Below, piece by piece: positions 6,951-14,132 of a DNA stretch of 23,370 nucleotides. The first letter of the stretch is position 1; each line of letters begins with the position of its first letter. The notes under the pieces were generated by a model that saw nothing but the letters and a program-made list of their open reading frames with translations, was not told the origin of the DNA and searched no databases. Made by a program: the position numbers and the translations under genes. This DNA comes from a virus: positions 1-23,370 of IMG/VR virus record IMGVR_UViG_3300030329_000089. The stretch is one strand, 5' to 3'.

Positions 6951-7144
6951 GGAGAGGAGTAACTAAACCTTTAGTAAGGCCGTTCCCTAAGGGCAGACAA
7001 CATACTTGGAAACAACAAAAGTTATTTATGTACCTTTCCGATAAAAATCAAGATACGAGATCACCATTCGATTCCGATGATGCAGCATTATACGGAGACT
7101 ATAGATCACTATATGGACAAGCAAGATACACTTCAGGGAGTTAA
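6947..7144 (+). CDS. Unrecognised small protein, 65 residues
   Basis: I place the start at ATG 6947, which overlaps the previous TGA, with GGAGA (6931-6935) about 11 bases upstream. An in-frame ATG at 6923 would add eight residues but lies deep inside the previous gene. The N-terminal half is basic (M-R-R-G-V-T-K-P-L-V-R-P-F-P-K-G-R). The C-terminal half is acidic and tyrosine-rich, with D-A-A-L-Y-G-D-Y-R-S-L-Y-G-Q-A-R-Y. No family is recognised. With the gene before it, it forms a coupled pair of small proteins ahead of the fibre module, possibly minor virion proteins. Confidence 0.7.
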   Translation: MRRGVTKPLVRPFPKGRQHTWKQQKLFMYLSDKNQDTRSPFDSDDAALYGDYRSLYGQARYTSGS

Positions 7145-7147
7145 AAA

Positions 7148-7723
7148 ATGACTGATTACGCTTATGACGATAAATGGTCCACAAAAAATGCACTGGCCGA
7201 TAGTGCCGCATTAAAGGTTGTGGATGCAGATGAATTTCATACGGAATTTGGATTAATTGAAACAGCTATTGCTACTAAATCCAACAAGGCAAGTAACCTT
7301 TCCGATTTAACTGATAAACCAGCAGCAATAGTTAATTTAGGATTTACTGGGGCCACAACAAATGTAGCAAGTACAAGCGTAGAACAGACATGGACAAAAC
7401 AACAAAGACCCCTTACGGCTGATTTGACATTTAATGCTACTCAGACTTGGGATTGTGCTTTAGCTCAAGACGCAAGATTAACTTTGGCAAATAATGTCAC
7501 CGCATTTTCCGCACCTACTAATCAAGTGGCTGGTTCATATTACACACTCAGGGTAAACAACGGATCGGGTCCCTACTCAATTAGTGGCTGGAACGCTGTA
7601 TTTAAATTTCCGGGTGGAACTGATCCAACCTCTACGGCTACGGCAAGTGCTATTGATTTGTTTGTATTCCGTTCTGACGGTACAAATATGGAACTCATAG
7701 GCCAATCACAGGATGTAAAATAA
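7148..7723 (+). CDS. Putative tail-fibre or collar-type virion protein
   Basis: This 191-residue protein has an N-terminal segment, F-H-T-E-F-G-L-I-E-T-A-I-A-T-K, then S-N-L-S-D-L-x-D-K-P-A-A-I-V-N-L-G (residues 30-65). It resembles the linker found in many phage fibres, where S-N-L-S-D-L precedes a trimeric shaft. The rest is rich in T, N, A and S with alternating hydrophobic residues, as expected for a beta-structured domain, and contains the Y-T-L-R-V-N-N-G-S-G-P-Y-S-I strand pair. AGGGAG precedes ATG 7148 with normal spacing. It opens a three-gene fibre module. It could be a fibre base, an adaptor for the large fibre, or a separate spike; sequence cannot decide. Confidence 0.65.
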   Translation: MTDYAYDDKWSTKNALADSAALKVVDADEFHTEFGLIETAIATKSNKASNLSDLTDKPAAIVNLGFTGATTNVASTSVEQTWTKQQRPLTADLTFNATQTWDCALAQDARLTLANNVTAFSAPTNQVAGSYYTLRVNNGSGPYSISGWNAVFKFPGGTDPTSTATASAIDLFVFRSDGTNMELIGQSQDVK

Positions 7724-8598
7724 TGTATGCTTTATTGACAAAAAAGGAAGACGGAAGTTTTGATGTACCCGTAAGATGGACAGGGAGTAACTTTAGACAT
7801 CCCGATCTTAAACCCCTCACTGGTTACACTATAACTAAACACGCTCTGCCTAATGGACACTTACCGTTCTTTGGTATATTTCCCCTTAATAGAATAGGAG
7901 TACCAGTAGGCAAAAGAGCTAAAGGCGATCCGGTGGACACTTTTGACGGAACCACAGTATCCAGAGAAGCTCCAGTAGAGGACGATCCGGATTATGTAGC
8001 TCCAAAGGAACCTACGGAAGAAGAGAAAGCTAAAGCAGAAGCAGAATATTTAGCAAATATAAAAGCTAATAAGATTGTCGAAGTAAAAGCAGAGGCTCAA
8101 AAAAGAATACTGGCTGTAGCTCCGGAATGGAAACAACGTAACTTTGGTTTTCTTCATCAGCAAGTTTCGGACAAGACTAAAGCCGATGCAGAAACTACTA
8201 CGGCAGCAGCGGCTACAGCAGCAGCAGAAGCCTCCACAGCGGCTTCTAAAGCCCATACAGACGCTAAAGGAGCCGAAGCTAACGCTAAGACTACGGCTGA
8301 GACAGACGGTGCTACAGATGAACAAAAAGCAGCTTATGTAACTGCTCAAGAAACTACCAAGACTAAGGAAGCGGAAGCGGTCAAAGCCGAAGAAGATTCC
8401 AAAGCAGCAGAAGCTACAGCTAAAGCAGCTAAAGAAGCACACGATAAAGAGAAAGCCGATATGGTATCCCAAAAAGCTATGTGGGAGAAAGTGGACAGCA
8501 TCCGAAGTAAATCGGACGAGATTGAGGCAAAGATAGCCGAAATGGATAAAGATACTGTGAATGACTTTGTAGTGACTACTGACTCTAACTGGGAGTAA
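7723..8598 (+). CDS. Alanine-rich coiled-coil protein of the fibre module
   Basis: This 291-residue protein starts by TAATG overlap. Residues 1-90 look folded (M-Y-A-L-L-T-K-K-E-D-G at the start). APEWKQRN lies at 133-140 and W-E-K-V-D-S-I-R-S-K-S-D-E-I-E at 254-268. To my knowledge these two motifs occur close together in many small phage tail-associated proteins. Here about 95 residues (154-247) rich in A, K, E and T separate them, with runs such as AAAATAAAEA, forming a long probable coiled coil. The gene reads like a fibre rod, hinge or fibre chaperone with an inserted helix. GCA-rich codons give short repeats near 8203-8231. It directly precedes the large fibre gene, so partnership with it is likely. 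Confidence 0.65.
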   Translation: MYALLTKKEDGSFDVPVRWTGSNFRHPDLKPLTGYTITKHALPNGHLPFFGIFPLNRIGVPVGKRAKGDPVDTFDGTTVSREAPVEDDPDYVAPKEPTEEEKAKAEAEYLANIKANKIVEVKAEAQKRILAVAPEWKQRNFGFLHQQVSDKTKADAETTTAAAATAAAEASTAASKAHTDAKGAEANAKTTAETDGATDEQKAAYVTAQETTKTKEAEAVKAEEDSKAAEATAKAAKEAHDKEKADMVSQKAMWEKVDSIRSKSDEIEAKIAEMDKDTVNDFVVTTDSNWE

Positions 8599-8601
8599 TT
8601 A

Positions 8602-11600
8602 ATGTTTATTTTTCCTAGTGGAATACCAAGCGGAGCCGGAGGTTATCAGCCAGCAGGGGCTTTGTATCTTGATGGTTCTGCTGACTATTTAAGCTGGACA
8701 CCAAGCGGCAATGGATCACTGACAACGCATACTTTTTCATGTTGGGTGAAAAGGCCAAGACATAGTGGTAGCGTAAATGAGCAATTAATTGCGGCTGGTG
8801 ATGACGCGAATAATTATCATCAATACGGGTTTAATGATGATATCTTTTTTACCAGTATTTACACAGCAAGTTCCGTAAACTTTTATGATAACTATGCCGA
8901 AAAGTATCGTGATCCTACGGCATGGATGAACGTGGTCGTAGTTTGGGATACTACAAATGGAACCGCCGCAGATAGGAATAGAGTTTATATAAATGGTACG
9001 AGAATTGGTGTAACGGTTGCTCCTTCAAGCACTGGAAATCCTACATCGTCTGCATCATCAAATCATATGCTTAAAGGGGGAGAAACACACTACATTGGAA
9101 AACGTGCTGGTGTATCCACATTTGGACAGTTTTACTTAGCAGATGTAATTATGCTGGATGGCGTAGCTTCAACCGATGCCAGCCAGTTTGGGGAAACGGA
9201 TTCCGATACAGGTATCTGGGTTCCTAAATCTCCTAGTGGATTGACGTTTGGAACTAACGGTTTCTGGCTGGATTTTAGTGACGGATCAGACATTGGCAAC
9301 GATGTCAGTGGCAATAATAATGACTTCACCCCAACAAGCATGGGTGCAAACAATATTGTTGTGGACGGCCCAGCGAATAGTACCGATAAAGAAATATCAA
9401 TTTATCCTACTATTGATCCTGTTGGGCCGTGGGGAGTTGCAGAAAATACACTATCAAATAATAATATGACTTGGGTTTCTGGTGGTAGTTCAAATAAATG
9501 GAACTACTCGACAATGCCTATCTCTAATACTGATAAAGTGTACTTTGAAGTCCACCAAAGCGGAAATTGTGGCGGCTCACATACACCGGGATTTAGTATT
9601 ACAAAGCGTGGTCATCCCGGCGGTGATACATATCCCGGCGCACAAACAGATAATAGTGATTGGGGTTTTTATCTTGGAAACGGTTCCAGCACAACCGCCG
9701 CCGCAATCATAGTACATGACGCCAGTTTTACTCTTAATAATCAAGCTGGTGGTGCAGACGGTGATGTTTACCAAGTAGCTAGGGACGGTGCAAGTCTCTG
9801 GTTTGGTCGTAATAATACATGGTACAATAGCGGTGATCCAACTGATGCCACTACTGGTATTTATAAATCTGGGAGTAACCCTTTACCAACTGATGAACCC
9901 CTTTGGGTTGCATTTCACAGTTACGGTACTCAAGCCACTTTAACTTGGAAGCCATATTCTGGTGATTGGACTTATTCTCCTCCATCTGGTTTTGGAGAAA
10001 TGAAATCCACCATTACAGGAATTGGCAACTTCTGTACTTGGAATATTCTTGATCCATTTCCATCAGCAAAAGCACAATTATCAGAGGGAAATACCGTAGC
10101 CGTAATGGATGCAGATTCTGCTATTAGAGGAACGATGTTCTTTGATGTAACAGACTCTACAGGATTTTATTGGGAAACTACATTTATAGAAAATATTGGT
10201 AATGCTTCTCACGTTGGAATTGCCACTGCTGCCGCACCACTGAACAATACATCATATATTGCTAGTGATCCTCTACTTGCTACATATCTGGCTGACGGAG
10301 CCGCAGATCACAAGTCTGCTGACAGAGATTCAAGTGGTACTCATCCAACTTATACAAACGGGGATACTATTAGTGTAGCCGTTAAAGGTGGAGCGATTTG
10401 GTTTGCGAAAAATGGTTCTTGGGTTGACGGAGCAAATGGAGGTGCAAGTTCAGCAACTGTTCTTTCAGAACTTAACGCTGGTACAACTACAAATGCGGTT
10501 TTTACCAGCATGACAGGCTACTATGCACCGCATATTCGTGAGCATAACGGCACAAATGTAAAATCAAAGACAAATTGGGGGCAACAACCGTTTAAATACA
10601 CGCCGCCAACTAATATGAAAAGACTTATGACTGCTGATTTTTCAGAGCCGACAGTCACAGACCCAAGCGCATACTTTGGAACAATTCTCTACTCAGGCAA
10701 TTCTACTTCCGACACAAACAGAACTGGTCTTACTAATGCGTCAGGAACCGCATGGACACCAGACTTTGCTTGGTTAAAAGGTAGAAGCGGTGGGACGGCT
10801 ACTCATAAACTTTACGATAGTGTCCGAGGTGCAGGGAATGAAATAAATCCCGATAGTACGAACGCACAAAGCACATACACCGCTGGAATGTCAGCGTTTA
10901 TTTCTGGTGGAATTACTGTTGGAAACGGAACAACGGGATACAACGAATCAGGCCGAACGTTTGTCGTCTGGTGTCTAAAAGCGAATGGTGCTGGATCATC
11001 TGACGATACTGGTGGAATAACGGTTACTCGTTCAACAGCGGATCATCAAGGTTTTAGTATTTGCAAAGGCACATCTACAAGTGGCACTCAAAATTTTGCT
11101 CATGGTCTAGGAGCAAAACCAGAATTTGTTATTGTAAGAGACTTGGAAGATTCCAGCCAAAATTGGCAAGTCCAACATAAAGACGTTAATGCAAACATGA
11201 AGGATATTACTACTCTTGGTTTAAACCGCACTAATGACGCTGGAAGTTCATCTGACTGGTGGGGAGCGGAACCTACATCAACATTACAGTATTTTACGAC
11301 TAATCAAGTCACGGGAACAAATGATTTTGTAGCGTATTTGTTTAGGCGTATTCCCGGAATGATTGGTATTGGAAGCTATGTAGGAAACGGCAACGCTGAT
11401 GGAACAGCCGTAATTATCGATGACGGCGCATCTGGATTTAAGCCAGCATTTTTGCTTATAAAAGAATATGACGGCAGTAACAACGGCAACTGGTTCATAC
11501 GTGATAACGCCAGAGATACTTATAATCCATCAAAGAATGATCTTTATGCTAATAGAACAGACGAGGAATATACGGATTCAAACTCTGACATAGATTTTAC

Positions 11601-11715
11601 GGCCAACGGTTTCAAAATTAAGTGTAATGCAGGGGGATATAATGAGAATAATGCTAAAAATTTATATCTAGCATTTGCAGAATCGCCATTCGGCTTGAAT
11701 AACAGAGTAAGGTGA
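8602..11715 (+). CDS. Large multidomain tail fibre (LamG-like, SPRY-like, triple C-terminal repeat)
   Basis: This 1037-residue protein probably recognises the host surface. Residues 15-250 form a LamG/concanavalin-like domain (A-L-Y-L-D-G-S-A-D-Y-L, then V-Y-I-N-G-T and H-Y-I-G). Two SPRY-like domains follow at about 286-468 and 500-676. They contain K-V-Y-F-E-V and L-W-F-G-R-N-N-T-W, then F-Y-W-E-T-T-F and I-W-F-A-K-N-G-S-W. Each closes with a Y-S/T-P-P-x-x type turn. The rest, about 690-1030, is three divergent copies of a 100-120 residue unit (DUF7483-like), beginning P-D-F-A-W-L-K, P-E-F-V-I-V-R and P-A-F-L-L-I-K and ending near W-C-L-K-A-N-G, A-Y-L-F-R-R and A-F-A-E-S-P-F. GGGAG lies about 7 bases before ATG 8602. 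Its oligonucleotide content differs from its neighbours. Confidence 0.85.
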   Translation: MFIFPSGIPSGAGGYQPAGALYLDGSADYLSWTPSGNGSLTTHTFSCWVKRPRHSGSVNEQLIAAGDDANNYHQYGFNDDIFFTSIYTASSVNFYDNYAEKYRDPTAWMNVVVVWDTTNGTAADRNRVYINGTRIGVTVAPSSTGNPTSSASSNHMLKGGETHYIGKRAGVSTFGQFYLADVIMLDGVASTDASQFGETDSDTGIWVPKSPSGLTFGTNGFWLDFSDGSDIGNDVSGNNNDFTPTSMGANNIVVDGPANSTDKEISIYPTIDPVGPWGVAENTLSNNNMTWVSGGSSNKWNYSTMPISNTDKVYFEVHQSGNCGGSHTPGFSITKRGHPGGDTYPGAQTDNSDWGFYLGNGSSTTAAAIIVHDASFTLNNQAGGADGDVYQVARDGASLWFGRNNTWYNSGDPTDATTGIYKSGSNPLPTDEPLWVAFHSYGTQATLTWKPYSGDWTYSPPSGFGEMKSTITGIGNFCTWNILDPFPSAKAQLSEGNTVAVMDADSAIRGTMFFDVTDSTGFYWETTFIENIGNASHVGIATAAAPLNNTSYIASDPLLATYLADGAADHKSADRDSSGTHPTYTNGDTISVAVKGGAIWFAKNGSWVDGANGGASSATVLSELNAGTTTNAVFTSMTGYYAPHIREHNGTNVKSKTNWGQQPFKYTPPTNMKRLMTADFSEPTVTDPSAYFGTILYSGNSTSDTNRTGLTNASGTAWTPDFAWLKGRSGGTATHKLYDSVRGAGNEINPDSTNAQSTYTAGMSAFISGGITVGNGTTGYNESGRTFVVWCLKANGAGSSDDTGGITVTRSTADHQGFSICKGTSTSGTQNFAHGLGAKPEFVIVRDLEDSSQNWQVQHKDVNANMKDITTLGLNRTNDAGSSSDWWGAEPTSTLQYFTTNQVTGTNDFVAYLFRRIPGMIGIGSYVGNGNADGTAVIIDDGASGFKPAFLLIKEYDGSNNGNWFIRDNARDTYNPSKNDLYANRTDEEYTDSNSDIDFTANGFKIKCNAGGYNENNAKNLYLAFAESPFGLNNRVR

Positions 11716-11870
11716 TAAAGGTTGGTAGAGTATACTATCCTAATACAGAAAAAGGGCATAAATTAGCGCATTATGCGTTAAAAATGATAAGAAGAGCAAT
11801 AACATCTGAAATGAAAAAGAGAAAACAATATGGACCCTGCAACAATCGCATTAAGTATAGCCGCTTGTAA
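11712..11870 (+). CDS. Possible small basic protein, GTG start
   Basis: A 52-residue frame begins at GTG 11712, overlapping the fibre TGA as GTGA, and ends at 11870, overlapping the next gene by 41 bases. The product is basic: M-I-K-V-G-R-V-Y-Y-P-N-T-E-K-G-H-K-L, then K-M-I-R-R-A-I-T-S-E-M-K-K-R-K. It fills the only gap between the fibre and the lysis cassette. The coupled start resembles the other small genes here, but the long overlap and weak ribosome site leave doubt. It also contains the palindrome at 11763-11781, so the region could be regulatory instead. Confidence 0.42.
   Translation: MIKVGRVYYPNTEKGHKLAHYALKMIRRAITSEMKKRKQYGPCNNRIKYSRL
11763..11781. repeat. Imperfect 19-bp palindrome before the lysis cassette
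   Basis: TTAGCGCATTATGCGTTAA reads nearly the same on both strands, with a perfect CGCAT-T-ATGCG core (11767-11777) and one wobble position beyond it. It is 49 bases ahead of ATG 11830. It may be an operator or RNA hairpin for the lysis genes, or simply codon chance within the small 11712 frame. Confidence 0.4.
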
Positions 11871-12369
11871 AAAGATAGCCGAAACTTGTGTCGATGTAAA
11901 GGACTTAACTCATTCTCTTGATTCCTTATTTAACCATCAGGAAGAACATGAAAAGAAAGAACCTAAAAAGAATGAACCCACTACTCGTATGCAGCAAGTC
12001 CTTAAGATTAGGGCAGGGGATGAAGGCTACGATGACGATACGGCTATAAGCGCAGTAGCTAATGACGTTCTGGCTCAGAAACAAAATGATTTAGCTTTAA
12101 AGGGTCTAGCCAGAGAGATAGACAGAAAGTGGGGAATGGGTACATGGGAAACAATAATAGATGAACGAGATAAAAGATTAAAAGCTAAAGAAGAAAGTCA
12201 AAAGAAAGCAAAAGAAGTAGCAAAGAAACGTCAGATAGAGTCAGATGCTAAATGGGATAAAATATACTACTGGCTTAAAGAGTTTGGAAAGTTAATAGTT
12301 ATATTTGTATTTTTTGGCATCATAGCATGGGTAGTTATAGCAAATAAATGTACTGGACCGGGATGTTAA
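11830..12369 (+). CDS. Tail-anchored membrane protein of the lysis cassette
   Basis: This 179-residue protein opens M-D-P-A-T-I-A-L-S-I-A-A-C-K-K, followed by a short hydrophobic or amphipathic helix. The charged middle includes G-L-A-R-E-I-D-R-K-W-G-M-G-T-W-E near 92-107 and a lysine-rich coiled coil (112-140). One strong membrane segment lies at about 154-171 (L-I-V-I-F-V-F-F-G-I-I-A-W-V-V-I), followed by a tail ending C-T-G-P-G-C. The body would face the cytoplasm if tail-anchored. It sits next to the endolysin and holin, so a lysis or membrane-penetration role is likely, perhaps a spanin or anti-holin substitute. I do not recognise the family. The ribosome site before ATG 11830 is weak (AAGAGA). 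Confidence 0.75.
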   Translation: MDPATIALSIAACKKIAETCVDVKDLTHSLDSLFNHQEEHEKKEPKKNEPTTRMQQVLKIRAGDEGYDDDTAISAVANDVLAQKQNDLALKGLAREIDRKWGMGTWETIIDERDKRLKAKEESQKKAKEVAKKRQIESDAKWDKIYYWLKEFGKLIVIFVFFGIIAWVVIANKCTGPGC

Positions 12370-12711
12370 ATGGAATTTGGAATAAGAGAATTAGTACAAT
12401 TTGGAACACTTCTGGCTTCTTTAGCCGGAGCCTTTGCTGTAGTAAAGTCTCAGTTAGCTAGGGTCATACAGGACATTAAAACTTTATCTACTGAATTACA
12501 TGAGTTAAACACTAGACTAGATAAAGCCGAAGCAGATTCAGCAGTAGTAAAACATCAAAATAAAGTCTTTGGTAATATTTTGTCTCCGGATAATTTAAGG
12601 CAATTAAGTAGCAGTATCGCAGAATTAAAGACAGAAATGAGAGTAGTGCATAAAAATTTAGATCAAGTTCATTCTATGCACAATGGTTCACACCCACCAG
12701 TAGGAAAATAA
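12370..12711 (+). CDS. Single-pass membrane protein with coiled coil (spanin- or holin-like)
   Basis: ATG 12370 immediately follows the previous stop. Of 113 residues, about 8-25 form one transmembrane segment (F-G-T-L-L-A-S-L-A-G-A-F-A-V-V). A coiled coil follows (about 30-60, T-E-L-H-E-L-N-T-R-L-D-K-A-E) and then a second helix near 79-100. An N-terminal anchor followed by a coiled coil is the topology of inner-membrane spanins and of DUF2730-type phage proteins. No outer-membrane lipoprotein partner with a lipobox is visible in any overlapping frame, so a classical two-component spanin is not shown. It directly precedes the endolysin, with only one base between. Confidence 0.75.
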   Translation: MEFGIRELVQFGTLLASLAGAFAVVKSQLARVIQDIKTLSTELHELNTRLDKAEADSAVVKHQNKVFGNILSPDNLRQLSSSIAELKTEMRVVHKNLDQVHSMHNGSHPPVGK

Positions 12712-12712
12712 G

Positions 12713-13078
12713 ATGCCCAGTTTTGGAAATAAAAGCAGAGAAAGATTAGAGACTTGTGATCCCCAGATTCAATTAGTGTTGCAAGAAGCCATTAAACACT
12801 ATGATTTTTCTGTACTGGAGGGACATCGAACTGAAGAAAAACAACAAGAATACTTTGAGTCAGGGGCAAGTAAGGTGCAGTACCCTAATTCAAAACATAA
12901 TTCATATCCAGCTATGGCAGTGGATGTGGTTCCCTATCCTATTGATTGGGATAATCTCCAGCGGTTTAAAGAGTTGTCTGAAGTCATTAAGACGGCTTGT
13001 GAAACGGTAGGTGTAGATAATTTACATTGGGGTTTTGATCTATGGCAGTGGGATATGCCACATTGGGAACTTAGGTAA
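12713..13078 (+). CDS. Endolysin: M15-family L-alanyl-D-glutamate-type peptidase
   Basis: This 121-residue enzyme would cut peptide cross-links of the host cell wall. It has the VanY/T5-endolysin arrangement: S-K-H-N-S-Y-P-A-M-A-V-D (60-71) gives zinc ligands H62 and D71, and D-M-P-H-W-E (114-119) gives the third ligand H117 with D114 as probable catalytic residue. Upstream L-E-G-H-R-T (35-40) matches the G-x-R-T motif of the family. Length is near the minimum single-domain form, with no separate wall-binding domain and no signal peptide, so export must depend on the holin. AGGA precedes ATG 12713 with good spacing. It overlaps the holin start by one base (TAATG). Confidence 0.93.
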   Translation: MPSFGNKSRERLETCDPQIQLVLQEAIKHYDFSVLEGHRTEEKQQEYFESGASKVQYPNSKHNSYPAMAVDVVPYPIDWDNLQRFKELSEVIKTACETVGVDNLHWGFDLWQWDMPHWELR

Positions 13079-13476
13079 TGCTCCCACTTTTAGGGCCACT
13101 TGTAAGCGGTGTATTTGACATAGGCAAACAATACTTTGCCAATAAAGCAGAGAAATCAAAAGCTAAACATGAACAAGAAATTGCAGTAATCCGTGGAGAT
13201 CAGAAGTGGGACGAGATACAGGCAAGGAATAGTGGGGACAGTTGGAAGGATGAATATTTAACAGTAGTCATAACGTCACCATTTATCGCTATGTTCTTAG
13301 CGGCTGTTCTTGACAATAGGGGGATGGTGGAACGAATAGGGGAAGCCTTTATAATTCTCCAGAGCGAGGTTCCCGAACAATACTGGACACTGTTAATCAT
13401 AGCCTTTGGTGCATCTTTCGGTGTCAAGGGTGTCGTAAAGGGTGCTAAAACATTTATTGATGGGAAGAAAAAATAA
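13078..13476 (+). CDS. Holin, three-transmembrane (GTA_holin_3TM-like)
   Basis: This 132-residue protein would open the inner membrane for the endolysin. The layout fits the 3TM holin family: a hydrophobic N-terminus (1-17, L-P-L-L-G-P-L-V-S-G-V) and a charged helix with W-D-E-I-Q-A-R-N-S-G-D-S-W-K-D-E-Y near 44-60. Membrane segments lie at about 61-79 (T-V-V-I-T-S-P-F-I-A-M-F-L-A-A-V-L) and 102-120 (Y-W-T-L-L-I-I-A-F-G-A-S-F-G-V), and the tail is lysine-rich. The family pattern W...W.DE..., a proline in the second segment and G-x-x-F-G in the third are all present. It lies directly after the endolysin. Confidence 0.85.
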   Translation: MLPLLGPLVSGVFDIGKQYFANKAEKSKAKHEQEIAVIRGDQKWDEIQARNSGDSWKDEYLTVVITSPFIAMFLAAVLDNRGMVERIGEAFIILQSEVPEQYWTLLIIAFGASFGVKGVVKGAKTFIDGKKK

Positions 13477-14132
13477 TGTCATTTCGATCTACAATTAATA
13501 AAGTCTTAGTCAGGCTAAGAGAGGACACAATCACTTCTGATTGGTCCGGAGCTATTAACGATTCTACGTCAATAGATGACTATCATAAATTGGTGGGTGA
13601 GTTTGTAAACGAAGCTAAGACCATTGTAGAGGACGCTTGGAACTGGGGAGCCTTAAGGACAGTAATTGCCATAAGCACTACTTCCGGAACATCTCAGTAC
13701 ACTGTAACCGGAGTAAATAACCGTAGTCGTATCCTACAGGTCATTGACTCTACAAACAATTCTTTACTTACCCAAACTTCCGATGACTACTTTTATAACG
13801 TAACGTATACAGGTACATCCTCTAACGGTGTCCCGGTGTACTACCGACTAAACAATAACACTATAGACTTCTGGCCCACTCCCGGAGGTACTTACGCAAT
13901 CAAGATTCATGCTGTAGATGCTCCCGATGATCTTACACTAGCCGCCGCTACCTTTTCCGTTCAGGAACACTTAGTAGTCCTTGGAGCCTATGCGCTGGCT
14001 CTGGCTGAACGTGGCGAGGACGGAGGAACACCTAGCGATCAGGCTATGGTCAGATTCAGAACTGCTTTAACTGACGCTATTTCACAAGATTCCCAACGAA
14101 CTGTAAACGAGACAACTTGGTATGCCAGCTAA
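13476..14132 (+). CDS. Tail adaptor / head-tail connector (SU10 adaptor-like)
   Basis: This 218-residue protein would join portal to tail nozzle. The N-terminal helix runs to E-F-V-N-E-A-K-T-I-V-E-D-A-W-N-W-G-A-L-R (residues 43-62), followed by strand-rich sequence (T-S-Q-Y-T-V, then R-S-R-I-L-Q-V-I) and a final helical part with A-L-A-L-A-E-R-G-E-D. The E-D-A-W-x-W helix followed by beta sequence is, to my knowledge, typical of podovirus adaptors of the SU10 type. GGAAG precedes ATG 13476, which overlaps the holin stop by one base. Its C-terminus overlaps the nozzle gene by 11 bases, supporting a joint role. Family name is moderately sure. Confidence 0.7.
   Translation: MSFRSTINKVLVRLREDTITSDWSGAINDSTSIDDYHKLVGEFVNEAKTIVEDAWNWGALRTVIAISTTSGTSQYTVTGVNNRSRILQVIDSTNNSLLTQTSDDYFYNVTYTGTSSNGVPVYYRLNNNTIDFWPTPGGTYAIKIHAVDAPDDLTLAAATFSVQEHLVVLGAYALALAERGEDGGTPSDQAMVRFRTALTDAISQDSQRTVNETTWYAS

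Noticed and set aside
8050-8472. Minus-strand cysteine/serine/phenylalanine-rich frame of 140 residues
   Set aside because: Produced by reading the complement of alanine- and lysine-rich codons (GCA, AAA) of the 7723 gene; composition is an artefact.
11722-11746. Possible promoter before the lysis cassette (TATACT at 11731, TAATAC at 11741)
   Set aside because: No acceptable -35 at 16-18 bases upstream; lysis genes probably rely on read-through from upstream.
12801-13010. Hydrophobic frame inside the endolysin gene, considered as an embedded outer-membrane spanin
   Set aside because: No signal peptide with lipobox cysteine, no ribosome site, and the encoded pattern follows the endolysin codons.
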